Below are positions 42,868 through 50,494 of a stretch of 50,494 nt of DNA, piece by piece. Numbering within the stretch: the first letter of the stretch is position 1; every line of letters begins with the position of its first letter. This stretch comes from Planctomycetaceae bacterium. Lineage in GTDB: Bacteria; Planctomycetota; Planctomycetia; Pirellulales; Lacipirellulaceae. The notes below the pieces were generated by a model, which worked only from the letters and a program-made list of their open reading frames with translations, did no database searches and had not been told where the DNA came from. The stretch covers positions 1-50,494 of the forward strand of contig QIKP01000063.1 of the NCBI GenBank assembly GCA_003233055.1, in the 5' to 3' direction. A program made the translations under genes and the position numbers.

Positions 42868-43854
42868 ATGCCACAGCCACTGCTCGCCGACTGGACCCCC
42901 GAAGATTTCATGACCGTTGAGGAGGGCGTCTTTGTCGCCAAGCATCGGTTGGCAGAAACGGGACTCTTTACGGACGACGTGCTGGCCGAAGTGATCGATT
43001 CTCATCCGCCAGAACACCTGGGTATCAACACGATGGGGACCGATCCGAACGTGTTTGATTGGATGGAAGGCGAGCGGAATGGTCTGTCGGGGCAGGAGAT
43101 CATTCAGCTCGTGCGTCGGGGGCAGATTTGGATCAACTGCCGGAAGATGCTCGATCACCATCCCAAGCACGCCCAAGCCTTGCACCAAGTTTATGATGAA
43201 ATCGAAAGTGGCAAACCTGGCTTCCAGGCTCAAGACCGAACGGCCAATCTGCTTATTTCGTCGCCAAACGCGTGGGTCCCTTATCACGTCGACATGCCGA
43301 TGAACATGTTGTGGCACATTCGGGGTACGAAGCGGGTGTGGGTCTATCCCCATTTCGACAACCGTTTTGCATCGGTCGAGACTTTGGGGAAAGTCTGCGC
43401 CGGCGAATGGTCGGAGGATGTTCCCTACGACAGCAGCTTCGACAAATACGCTTTGGTCTTTGACGCCCAGCCGGGGCAGCTCATCACGTGGCCCCAACTG
43501 ACTCCCCATCGCGTTTGCAATTTGGAGGGCCTCAACGTCTCGGTCTCGACGGAACACAAGAACGCCCGCGCCCGGCGGAGGATCAACGTCCACACCGCCA
43601 ACCACCTGATGCGGCACCGCTTCGGTAAGGAGTGTCGTGAGATCGGCGTCGATGGCCCCGTGGCTTATGCGAAGGAGGCGCTCGCCCGTGCTTTTCGGCT
43701 GGCGGACAAGTTCGTTGGCAAAGAGAAAGAACAGTTTGTCTATCCGATGAGGTTTGTCCTGGATAGGGAAGCCCCCAATGGCTATCGCCTCAAGGAGGAG
43801 AAGGAGGAGAACTACGTAGCTCCTCATCAGGAATTCGAAACGGCCGGAGTGTGA
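42868..43854 (+). CDS. JmjC/cupin-like Fe(II)/2-oxoglutarate-type oxygenase
   Basis: A 328-residue protein with the JmjC/cupin-8 pattern. YHVDMPMNMLWHIRGTKRVW places an HxD iron pair at H140/D142, followed by the conserved strand GTKRVWVYP with K155 as possible 2-oxoglutarate binder; LTPHRV supplies the distal H214. Such enzymes hydroxylate proteins or small molecules. The ATG at 42868 is the natural start; the open frame reaches back through the tRNA-Arg gene but that part is not protein. It begins a same-strand set with two acyltransferase-like genes, with 55- and 66-nt gaps. Substrate unknown. Confidence 0.8.
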   Translation: MPQPLLADWTPEDFMTVEEGVFVAKHRLAETGLFTDDVLAEVIDSHPPEHLGINTMGTDPNVFDWMEGERNGLSGQEIIQLVRRGQIWINCRKMLDHHPKHAQALHQVYDEIESGKPGFQAQDRTANLLISSPNAWVPYHVDMPMNMLWHIRGTKRVWVYPHFDNRFASVETLGKVCAGEWSEDVPYDSSFDKYALVFDAQPGQLITWPQLTPHRVCNLEGLNVSVSTEHKNARARRRINVHTANHLMRHRFGKECREIGVDGPVAYAKEALARAFRLADKFVGKEKEQFVYPMRFVLDREAPNGYRLKEEKEENYVAPHQEFETAGV

Positions 43855-43909
43855 CGAAGTGGTAGCGGCTACGACCCTCCCCCCTGTTTCTTCTCGTGGA
43901 ACTGTTTTC

Positions 43910-45001
43910 ATGCAAGTCGATCTCCTCACCAGTCGGTCCGAACTGGCCGCCCTCCGAACGGACTGGAACCGGCTACCAAGGCACTCCGTCATGCAGTCGC
44001 CCGAGTGGATTCTCGCGTGGTGGGATGCCTATGGCCAAGGTCGTGAGCTTTCGGTCGTCGCGGTTCGGGAGAAGGGCCAACTGATCGGACTGGCGCTCTG
44101 GTACACCGAACTCAAGCGGGGCATCTGCCAAGTACGATGGATGGGCGACGGTCGCGCTTGCACCGACCACGCGACAATTCTCTGCCGCACCGACGCTCAA
44201 GACCAAGTGGTCGATGCGATGGCGGAATGGATGACCGATGCACCAGCGAATCAATGGTCGCAACTCGTGCTCGACTCGGTAAACAACGACGATGCGGTGG
44301 TCGGCTCCTTGATCGACCGACTCCAAGAGCATGGCTGCCCGATCTCTCGCCGCGATGCGCCCGGCTCCTGCTTCGTGGAGCTTCCGGAAAGCTGGGAAGT
44401 CTATCTAGCGAGCCTATCGAAGAATCGCCGGAAGAAAATCCGGCGGCTAGAGAAACAGTTCTTCGCGACGGGACGCGCGACCGTCGCGACCTTTCGTAAA
44501 CCGAAAGAATGCCAGGCCGCATTTGGTCTTTTGGTGCAGCTGCACAACGATCGCCGGGAGGGACTCGGCGAGCAGGGGGCGTTTGAAAGTCCTGAATTTC
44601 TTGCGTTTCACCAGTTGGCTATCGAGGAACTTGCCCTCTTCGGGAGCCTCGAGCTGCGGGTTTTGAGTATCGATGGCGAGCCCGTCGCGGCGGAGTACGT
44701 GCTCGACAACGGGGCCCAACAGTTCGCCTACCAAGCGGGTCTCAGCGCAGCGGGGGAGGCCGTCTCCGCCGGCGTCCTCTCGATGATCGCCATGCTCCAA
44801 GAGGCGATTGCCAAGGGACACCGCCGGTTGGATCTCCTTCGTGGTGTGGAGGCGTACAAGTTTAGCTGGGGGGCCGTCCATCGTCCGGCAGAGACCCTTT
44901 GCATCCGTCGCCCGACGGCGAGCGGACACGCGGCCGCTTGGTGCGACTCTGCCTGGGAGCAGGCGAGAAAGATCAAAAAACGATGGAGTCCCGCGGCATA
45001 G
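43910..45001 (+). CDS. GNAT-fold acyltransferase, BioF2/CelD-like (Acetyltransf_6)
   Basis: A 363-residue protein with two tandem GNAT-like halves, as in FemAB/CelD-type acyltransferases. Typical pieces are MQSPEWILAWWDAYG near the N-terminus, WEVYLASLSKNRRKKIRRLEKQF at the domain junction, and LRVLSIDGEPVAAEYVLDNG plus GHRRLDLLRGVEAYKFSWG in the C-terminal half. Relatives transfer acyl or aminoacyl groups in polysaccharide or envelope biosynthesis. The ATG at 43910 (MQVDLLTS) is preferred over a GTG at 43859. It is the middle gene of the oxygenase/acyltransferase set. Confidence 0.85.
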   Translation: MQVDLLTSRSELAALRTDWNRLPRHSVMQSPEWILAWWDAYGQGRELSVVAVREKGQLIGLALWYTELKRGICQVRWMGDGRACTDHATILCRTDAQDQVVDAMAEWMTDAPANQWSQLVLDSVNNDDAVVGSLIDRLQEHGCPISRRDAPGSCFVELPESWEVYLASLSKNRRKKIRRLEKQFFATGRATVATFRKPKECQAAFGLLVQLHNDRREGLGEQGAFESPEFLAFHQLAIEELALFGSLELRVLSIDGEPVAAEYVLDNGAQQFAYQAGLSAAGEAVSAGVLSMIAMLQEAIAKGHRRLDLLRGVEAYKFSWGAVHRPAETLCIRRPTASGHAAAWCDSAWEQARKIKKRWSPAA

Positions 45002-45067
45002 CGGCCCGGAGAAAAGGTTCCTTGGTCTGTTCTTTTCGCAAAGTCACAAGCGTTTCTAGGTTCTCTG

Positions 45068-45706
45068 ATGAATTCCATTCCACCGATTGCCTCTGTCATC
45101 TATCGTCTGCTGCGACGCGTGCTAACGCTCGACGTGGCATGGCTGATGCTGCTCGATCGCCCTAGTGAGGAGCCGCCAAGCGAGGCGGACGAATCGGGCG
45201 TGGCGGTCCGCTTTCTATCGCCAAGCGAAATCGAAGGATTCGCTAGCTGCGAGGAGAACCAGCTCTCCGCTAAGCTAGCCGATCGTTTGCGAGGAGGAGA
45301 TTTTTGCGTCGGCGCTTTCGTCGACGGCGAATTGGCCAGCTACGCTTGGTACGCTCTCCAATCGATCGAACCGGAGCAGAATCGGGGCTCGCATCGGGCG
45401 TCGGGCGTCGGGTTTTCGTTTCCGCCGAACATGGCGTTCATGTACAATGGGTACACGCTCTCGAAGTTTCGCGGCCGAGGGCTCTACCGAAAAATTCAGC
45501 AGGCCGCCTTTGCGTTGCTCGAAGGTCACGGCGTCACGACGATTCTTTCCACCGCCGACTGGTCGAACGCCGCTGCACTAAAAAGCTGCAACCGACTCGG
45601 CTTCCGGCCGATCGGGCGAGTCTGGGTCGGTGGCCTTGGAGATCGTGTCTGGCGAAAACGTCCCGCTGCCGCATCGAAGTACGGCATCGCGGGCCTGGAT
45701 GCCTAG
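45068..45706 (+). CDS. GNAT family N-acetyltransferase
   Basis: A 212-residue single-domain GNAT protein. FCVGAFVDGELASYAWYAL is the beta-4 region; YTLSKFRGRGLYRKIQQAAF contains the pyrophosphate loop (R-G-R-G) that binds acetyl-CoA; ILSTADWSNAAALKSCNRLGFRPIG is the family-typical end. The hydrophobic N-terminal stretch (IASVIYRLLRRVLTL) may be an amphipathic membrane-contact helix. It follows the CelD-like gene by 66 nt and ends tail-to-tail with lpxA, the two stops overlapping by four bases. Substrate unknown; proximity to lpxA hints at envelope chemistry but is not proof. Confidence 0.85.
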   Translation: MNSIPPIASVIYRLLRRVLTLDVAWLMLLDRPSEEPPSEADESGVAVRFLSPSEIEGFASCEENQLSAKLADRLRGGDFCVGAFVDGELASYAWYALQSIEPEQNRGSHRASGVGFSFPPNMAFMYNGYTLSKFRGRGLYRKIQQAAFALLEGHGVTTILSTADWSNAAALKSCNRLGFRPIGRVWVGGLGDRVWRKRPAAASKYGIAGLDA

Positions 45707-46569
45707 CCCGCCTGGAGAATTTGCTCGCGAATGAACTGGCCGTCGGTCAACGGGTCTTCGCGGACAAGGCGGATGGTCGGTTGCGGCGGCAGCGATCGGC
45801 GCTCTCGGACGTATCCCCGTGTTGTCTGACGCAAGAAGGGGGCAAACTCCGAGGCAATGCCGCGAGTGAACCGCTCTTCTAAGGCCTCGAGCAGCGTTTC
45901 CCATGGCAGGCCGCCACGGTAGAGGAGTTGGTAAGCCTCTTTCAGTTCGGTGCGCTCCTGCGGGTCGACGCCGGCGCGGCGCAGGCCGACGCGGTTGAGG
46001 CCAACCACCTGATTGGTCTCGCCATCGACGGTCATGAAGGGGGGGACGTCTTGATCCAGTCGGGCGAGGCCCCCAATCATCGCGACGCGGCCGATCCGGC
46101 AATGCTGGTGAACGGCGGAACCTCCCCCCAGGTAGGCCCGATCGCCAACCGTCACGTGGCCGCCAAGCAGGGCGTTGTTCGTCAGGACGACATGATCGCC
46201 GACCGTGCAATCATGGGCAATGTGGGAACCAACCATGATCAGGCAGTCGTTGCCGACGATGGTCGAAGTTTGGGTATCGAACGCACGGTGGATCGTCGCG
46301 TTTTCTCGAATCACATTCCGGTCGCCCACCGTCAGGCCACCTGGCTCCTCCGGCTGATGGACATGCTGAGGCTTCCCCCCGAGAACGGCTCCCTCGCCAA
46401 CGATGTTGTCGCAACCAAGCGTCGTGCCGCTCTTGACCGTTGCACGAGCATAGAGCTGAGTACGGTCACCAATCGTGGCTCCCGCTTCGACGACCGCAAA
46501 GGGACCGATCGAGACATCCGCGCCCAACTGGGCGTAAGGACTGACGTCAGCAAGTGGGTGAATCGTCAC
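45703..46569 (-). CDS. lpxA: UDP-N-acetylglucosamine O-acyltransferase
   Basis: A 288-residue left-handed beta-helix enzyme that starts lipid A synthesis by moving a hydroxyacyl chain from ACP to UDP-GlcNAc. Hexapeptide repeats are clear (ADVSIGPFAVVEAGATIGDR). Signature parts are GKPQHVHQPEEPGGLTVGDR, NVIRENATIHRAFDTQTST and GSHIAHDCTVGD, which places the catalytic histidine at about H119, then VHQHCRIGRVAMIGGLA and GLNRVGLRRAG. The C-terminal part is helical and a little longer than in E. coli. The GTG at 46569 (VTIHPLADVSPYAQ) is the family-typical start. The other lipid A genes are not next to it. Confidence 0.95.
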   Translation of the reverse strand: MTIHPLADVSPYAQLGADVSIGPFAVVEAGATIGDRTQLYARATVKSGTTLGCDNIVGEGAVLGGKPQHVHQPEEPGGLTVGDRNVIRENATIHRAFDTQTSTIVGNDCLIMVGSHIAHDCTVGDHVVLTNNALLGGHVTVGDRAYLGGGSAVHQHCRIGRVAMIGGLARLDQDVPPFMTVDGETNQVVGLNRVGLRRAGVDPQERTELKEAYQLLYRGGLPWETLLEALEERFTRGIASEFAPFLRQTTRGYVRERRSLPPQPTIRLVREDPLTDGQFIREQILQAG

Positions 46570-47032
46570 AGGTGGGTCCCCAGGGTAGGATCGCCGGGCT
46601 CGCAATGCGGGATTGCGAGTAGCGGAATCGCGAGGTGCAGTTTCAAGGTACAAGCATTCAACGTTACACAGACAATAGGCTGAGGGGGGAATCAGCCGAG
46701 CGCAATCGCTAGCGGGTTAGGCGATCACTTGCCCTGCAACGGAGTATCGGCACTGCCGATCGCACCCCCTTAGCGGAAGGTGCCGATTTTGCCCATTTGC
46801 ACATTGGGGAGGGCAATTCCCGCGGACAGACAGGGACGCTTCGCATCAATGCGGCTGGTTTCCCCCGAAGCCCATGCTAGCATCGGTTTTCAAAAGTCGA
46901 TTTTCAAAATCCGTGAAGCCGGCTCTGTAGAAAACAGACGTTGCTAGCTAAATCGCGTAGTTGTTTTCACGTAGTTGAGTGGATGTCTTTAACGAGTAAA
47001 TCTCCGGTAGCTGTACTACGGCTCAGCCTTGG
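46570..47032. other. Intergenic boundary region upstream of lpxA
   Basis: About 460 nt between the lpxA start and the C39-like gene end. It should include the lpxA promoter on the minus strand. No gene, tRNA or strong hairpin was recognised. Base composition shifts here from GC-rich towards AT-richer DNA, so it may be the border of an acquired segment. Confidence 0.5.
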
Positions 47033-47665
47033 TTACCAGACCCCGTCGGAATTCGCGTCGCAGTCGGCTGCTTCCGATCGGGCTACGCCCTCACTCCAGC
47101 AGCCGACTGCGGAATCTTTTACCCAAACCCTACTCTCATAACCCCTGGTACTAAAAATGGGGGCACTCCAAGGCCAATCACAGACAAGTTGTCCGAGGCA
47201 TGACCTTCGCACCAGGATGGCCTCTCCTGACCAAATAGATTCGATTTCATTTCTGGCTATAACCTGCTCACCTCCCGGCAACTCCACATACGAGAATCCA
47301 TCACCCACGACTCCAACCAAACAGATTGCATGATTGGGTACCGTCGAGCCTCGCCTAACAAAAAGTATGGCCGCGGCACCTGATCGTAAATGCGATTCAA
47401 CATCCGTTAAGGTGACTCGAACGGCTCGTACATGAGTGTTAGGAAAGGTATGCAGAGCAGCGACAATCTGGTCGCCTTGTACGAAATCGCCTTCAGTCCA
47501 TTTACACCTGCTTGCAACATCAGTTAACTCCGCGTCTACACCGATCGACAGCAATGCAACAAATGTGGCAATAGGACCACACGCGTTGTTGTCATGTTGC
47601 GTTGGTTCTGGCGTTGCGCCGACTAATGATCCCAACAGTATCGAAGTAATTGTCCAGATTCGCAC
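47033..47665 (-). CDS. Exported C39-like cysteine peptidase domain protein
   Basis: A 210-residue exported protein with a signal peptide (MRIWTITSILLGSLVGA). A papain-like C39 domain follows: NNACGPIATFVALLSIG gives the nucleophile C29, and PNHAICLVGVVGDGFSYVEL gives H112. The aspartate usually following as DP is replaced by a glutamate-containing VELPGG. The domain closes with IESIWSGEAILVRR. C39 domains cut leader peptides or act as inactive binding domains. After residue 155 the composition becomes odd; the +1 frame there would give a hydrophobic end (LSVIGLGVPPFLVPGVM), so a late frameshift is possible. The gene follows a membrane protein gene by 24 nt, on the same strand. Confidence 0.75.
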   Translation of the reverse strand: MRIWTITSILLGSLVGATPEPTQHDNNACGPIATFVALLSIGVDAELTDVASRCKWTEGDFVQGDQIVAALHTFPNTHVRAVRVTLTDVESHLRSGAAAILFVRRGSTVPNHAICLVGVVGDGFSYVELPGGEQVIARNEIESIWSGEAILVRRSCLGQLVCDWPWSAPIFSTRGYESRVWVKDSAVGCWSEGVARSEAADCDANSDGVW

Positions 47666-47689
47666 TCGAATAATTCCTGTTTTCGGAGA

Positions 47690-49039
47690 CTAGGCAGCAC
47701 GAGCGACTCGCCAACGTCGCAGCATGATTCCAAGTATCACGATGATTACAACGACGTTGAAAATGAACAGTAAGGTGCGACTACGATTGGCTAACGGAGT
47801 TGCATCTCGAAGCTCTGCTTCAGTTCCCTGACCCAATACATAACTAGCAGCCTGAAGGCCGTCATGAATGAAGGATCCCTCCGGGAAAACATCTGTAAAC
47901 AAATCGTTTGGGGGATCCGTGTTGATCGTCAGTTTATCGGTGTTAACCGAGTACGACTCCACTACGGAGCCGTCTACCGTGTGCCTATACTCGGAAGCCT
48001 TAGGCAGCCACACCTGTTCAAATGGGTTAGCCCAGCTGGAATTCTTCACTCTAACATGCGAATTGCTCAGGACATACCGCCCTTCGCTCTTGTCAAACTC
48101 ATAGGAACCAGCGTTGGATTCAACCAAAGCGTATCGGTAGCGTGGAGCACAGTAGAACAACTTTTCTATACCGCCTACAATGATGCAGTCCACACCGTCC
48201 TTTGCAACCGACGTTTCGTAAATAAAACCATCCTTAGCAAAGAAGGCTAGATCATACGGAGAACGGTCGCGTCCCAAATCTGTCCGCGAGTTTAACAGAC
48301 CGGACGAAATCAGAGGGTTCCCCTTCGAGTAGAACCTCCCCCTCATGTCGAGATTCGAGACCGTTCCATAGAGGATTTCACCAGGCGAAACAAGCAGGGT
48401 CCGCAGGACGGCTCCATCAAAAGCCTGTACTTCTTCGTTCCCAAGTGAGCCGTTGCGATAAGCTACCTGCTTAAACATGATTTTCTGACCCTGGACTACG
48501 AATTCGCATTGATAACGGGGCGGCACGGCGCCTGCGGACTGAATATTGGTTTGTGTACCGTACGTAACTGTGTACTGGACCGTCAGTGAATCAATGAGAG
48601 ATCGCTGTGCGCGCAAAAGGTCATGCAGGTCGTCGCGAGACAAAATCGGCTTCTGTATGATGCCAAAGCAGAAGAAAAGCGCCAGTCGGTCATCTTTGGT
48701 GAAGGGACCGTCACACTGCACTAGCATCTCCGCGTATTCGATGAGCGTTGGCATTCTTTCCAGGCTGTCTGCTAGCTCGGTTAGCTTGCCCCACGCGTCT
48801 TTGCCAGGGTCAGAGAGCTTATCCAAGAACAACTGAGCAGTTGAGTTGCCTGAGGTACGCTCTTGAATAAGCTGAACGGCGCTGACATGGCTGCCTGCGG
48901 CACTTATGAACACGATGATGATCGCCTTTGTGGCAACCTCAAAAGACATGCAAGGACAGAGGAAATGAAACAAAAGTAAACCCCGTGCGTTAGAAACCGA
49001 CCTAAAAAAGCAGGCAAGAAGTCCTCTCCACAATTTCAT
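47690..49039 (-). CDS. Exported protein with C-terminal membrane anchor (LolA-like body)
   Basis: A 449-residue protein with an N-terminal export signal (ATKAIIIVFISAAGSHVSA) and one transmembrane helix near the C-terminus (LLFIFNVVVIIVILGIML), ending in basic residues on the cytoplasmic side. The outer part opens with a helical segment, then a beta-rich body (SLTVQYTVTYGTQTN ... YQCEFVVQGQKIMFKQVAYR) that resembles planctomycete LolA/LolB-like exported proteins. The ATG at 49039 has AAGGA upstream; one at 48949 is possible. It sits between the C39-like and Cys-rich protein genes. Function unknown. Confidence 0.75.
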   Translation of the reverse strand: MKLWRGLLACFFRSVSNARGLLLFHFLCPCMSFEVATKAIIIVFISAAGSHVSAVQLIQERTSGNSTAQLFLDKLSDPGKDAWGKLTELADSLERMPTLIEYAEMLVQCDGPFTKDDRLALFFCFGIIQKPILSRDDLHDLLRAQRSLIDSLTVQYTVTYGTQTNIQSAGAVPPRYQCEFVVQGQKIMFKQVAYRNGSLGNEEVQAFDGAVLRTLLVSPGEILYGTVSNLDMRGRFYSKGNPLISSGLLNSRTDLGRDRSPYDLAFFAKDGFIYETSVAKDGVDCIIVGGIEKLFYCAPRYRYALVESNAGSYEFDKSEGRYVLSNSHVRVKNSSWANPFEQVWLPKASEYRHTVDGSVVESYSVNTDKLTINTDPPNDLFTDVFPEGSFIHDGLQAASYVLGQGTEAELRDATPLANRSRTLLFIFNVVVIIVILGIMLRRWRVARAA

Positions 49040-49198
49040 CCGATCAATTATCCTTGCGATGGCTCTAAAACCATCGTCTTCAGCCGAATCCTTTTGGTCC
49101 TTCCGTTCTCGGGATGGCCATTAAGAGTCAGGTGATTGATTGAGTAGTTGAGTAGAACAGATGCTAACGGTTCGTTAACGCTGCATGACGCTGTCCTA

Positions 49199-49858
49199 TC
49201 ATTCTCCAGCGTTGTTGTGGCAATTCTCGTCGAGAACCTCGTAGTAGGTTTGATCGCCATTTGTACCGGGACACAGAGCGTTGAAAAGCGTGCCTTCATC
49301 ACCGCGGCAGAAAACAACGGGGTATGGGATAGAAACATCATCAGGTATTGGGTTTCCCGGAACCAAATCATTTAACGCGTTTACAACGCTTTGTGGTAGA
49401 GCGATATTGAAAACACCCGGAATCTCCACGCATACCTTCCGATCGTGGAGGGGACAACTTACGAGCCGTGTTTTCCACCAATATCCGCTGCCAACAAACG
49501 CCACTCCAGACTTCTGAGGACAGCCGTCCTTCTCGTACTGCACACCGGTGCCTTCGCAGCCGGTGGGCATTGTGACGGTGTATGACACCGACCCATTGAT
49601 ACCAGCCACCACCACGCCGCCTTCCACTCCTAACTGCAGCGTGACTTGCTGGGCCGTCTCCTCGCACACATCCGGAGATCGCTCACACTGATGCTGAGTA
49701 ACCGCTGATGACCCGCTACGCTCAAAGCAGCTCTCTCCAACGTACAGACGCGATAAATCAGCATCCGCAGGCTGATAGAAATTGATTATTTGAGTTGCGG
49801 GCAATAATGCCAGTATGACGATCGCAGACACGATGTACATCGACTTCAAAGTAACCAC
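49199..49858 (-). CDS. Cys-rich membrane-anchored or exported protein
   Basis: A 219-residue protein. An N-terminal hydrophobic helix (MYIVSAIVILALLPATQIINFY) is either a signal anchor or an export signal. The outer part contains ten or more cysteines (ESCFERS, HQCERSPDVCEE, PTGCEGTG, DGCPQKS, VSCPLHDRKVCVEI, FCRGD, ALCPG, ENCHNN) arranged as for disulphides. No family recognised. It shares strand and AT-richer composition with the C39-like peptidase and the LolA-like protein, 160 nt upstream of the latter. It could be a substrate or partner of that peptidase; this is inference. The 150 nt between them hold a poorly supported short frame. Confidence 0.7.
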   Translation of the reverse strand: MVTLKSMYIVSAIVILALLPATQIINFYQPADADLSRLYVGESCFERSGSSAVTQHQCERSPDVCEETAQQVTLQLGVEGGVVVAGINGSVSYTVTMPTGCEGTGVQYEKDGCPQKSGVAFVGSGYWWKTRLVSCPLHDRKVCVEIPGVFNIALPQSVVNALNDLVPGNPIPDDVSIPYPVVFCRGDEGTLFNALCPGTNGDQTYYEVLDENCHNNAGE

Positions 49859-50073
49859 AGTTATTCTCCCTTGATTAAAGAAACGCGTAACCGTTCACGG
49901 TCATGGAGTGCCATTCGACCACAACATAATGCGATAGCAGACGGACTAAACCACATGGACCAAAAGGCCTTACTGGTGTCAATACAGGTTTAGGTACAAT
50001 TTGCAGTAGATGCACTCGTCTGCTGCCACAATTTCCTGCACCCCGTGAAGGTTGTCGAAACGCTTCCCCCCCC
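49859..50073. other. Intergenic spacer
   Basis: About 215 nt with one ACCGTTCACGG module at about 49890-49900. An open frame crosses it but shows no protein character. It presumably holds the promoter of the Cys-rich protein gene. Confidence 0.5.
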
Positions 50074-50494
50074 CTACCGTCCACGTGGCGAACTCCTATG
50101 AACCTCAACGACCGAATAACCAATGGGCCGATCAATCGTGAACACTCCGAGACGCTGCATCACTTCACCATCTAAGTGAATCCTCTCATTTCCAAGTCCA
50201 ATAGCAGTCCAATTGCAGCCTTTGAATACCGCGAGACTCATAAGGAATTTTTCTTGGCCACCTGCTTGGGAAAGACCTGAACTATCCTGCCTCAGCCCTT
50301 CAAATGATTTCAGGGGCAAGCCCAAATCACCTGGCGAATAAAGCGTTAATGCAAACAATCGCGCGCCGCCGCATTCAGGCATATGTTGCAAAGACCTCGA
50401 TACGTACCGCAGATCCTGTCCCCAGTCGACATTACTTCCCAATAAATGCTCCGGCCCATTGAGCGGTCCTCTAATGGATTCGTTGAAGTAACTC
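50074..50494 (-). CDS. Glycosyltransferase-39-like membrane protein, C-terminal part (partial)
   Basis: The frame is open to the window edge, so the first part of the gene lies beyond 50494. About 140 C-terminal residues are visible. The reading SYFNESIRGPLNGPEHLLGS followed by NVDWGQDLRYV is the end block typical of planctomycete ArnT/PMT-like integral membrane glycosyltransferases (GT39 type), which move sugars from lipid carriers. The tail ends with IDRPIGYSVVEVHR, a typical closing strand. Many full-length relatives have 10 to 12 membrane helices before this block. A TTG at 50442 is not the start. It is at the upstream end of the AT-richer minus-strand group. Confidence 0.75.
   Translation of the reverse strand, partial: SYFNESIRGPLNGPEHLLGSNVDWGQDLRYVSRSLQHMPECGGARLFALTLYSPGDLGLPLKSFEGLRQDSSGLSQAGGQEKFLMSLAVFKGCNWTAIGLGNERIHLDGEVMQRLGVFTIDRPIGYSVVEVHRSSPRGR

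Noticed and set aside
42481..43992. A 503-residue open frame on the minus strand opposite the JmjC-like gene
   Set aside because: It lies opposite a motif-bearing gene, crosses the tRNA-Arg gene and has Arg/His-rich composition without any domain; it is a shadow of GC-rich codon use.
49048..49371. A 107-residue frame overlapping the Cys-rich protein gene
   Set aside because: Most of it overlaps a better gene in another frame. The last 45 codons look somewhat protein-like, but no start codon with a ribosome site was found.
49875..50135. An 86-residue frame in the spacer and glycosyltransferase end
   Set aside because: It overlaps the real C-terminal frame and reads through a repeat module (coding VNGYAF), as other repeat-derived frames do.
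1..50494. CRISPR arrays, transposases, integrases and prophage genes
   Set aside because: No regularly spaced repeats with unique spacers and no such proteins were recognised in any frame; the repeats found are irregular and intergenic.

Overview
The window looks like chromosomal DNA of a planctomycete, most likely a Pirellulales-type organism. The pointers are a secreted protein with an LEPR-XLL-like N-terminal signature, a BBP7-type outer-membrane barrel, a Minf_1886 family protein, a DUF4332 protein, large one-component Ser/Thr kinases and many lineage-specific exported proteins. No transposase, integrase or CRISPR array was seen. This taxonomic call is inference from gene content; no 16S or marker search was possible.

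Layout. 0.5-3.5 kb: a tightly coupled minus-strand operon hflX - SDR dehydrogenase - RluA-type pseudouridine synthase (TAATG overlap at the first junction). 3.7-5.1 kb: BBP7 barrel with a Cys/Gly-rich insert. 5.4-14 kb, plus strand: a regulated-looking leader (sigma70-like promoter, two hairpins), a 1592-residue multidomain subtilisin, a Ser/Thr kinase, a POT peptide transporter and a stand-alone receiver protein. The order protease, kinase, peptide importer suggests, but does not prove, a link to extracellular protein use. 14-25.6 kb, minus strand: a conserved unknown, an SMC/YhaN-like protein whose ATPase motifs have all decayed and which ends in two DUF4332 domains, a HEAT-like exported protein with a frameshifted acidic tail, a DUF11-repeat protein, a secreted squalene-cyclase-fold protein, a tiny membrane protein, Minf_1886 and ricT.

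25.6-34.6 kb: hemL behind a Ser/Thr kinase, exported SH3b and HEAT-repeat proteins and an unknown exported protein. These are separated by gene-free stretches packed with short dispersed repeat modules. 34.6-40.4 kb: a fused MFS-PlsC-AMP ligase (LplT-Aas type), two small membrane proteins, and a STAS/HATPase anti-sigma pair. 40.4-46.6 kb: tRNA-Asn(GTT) with terminator, rsmH followed by a bitopic protein in the ftsL position, tRNA-Arg(CCT), a three-gene set (JmjC/cupin-like oxygenase and two GNAT-fold acyltransferases) and convergent lpxA. 47-50.5 kb, minus strand: visibly more AT-rich DNA with a C39-like cysteine peptidase, a LolA-like membrane protein, a Cys-rich membrane-anchored protein and the C-terminal end of a glycosyltransferase-39-like membrane enzyme that runs off the window edge.

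Best candidates for something undescribed are the motif-dead ATPase with tandem DUF4332 domains, the oxygenase/acyltransferase set, the AT-rich C39 peptidase cluster, and the modular intergenic repeats. All functional assignments rest on motif reading by eye.
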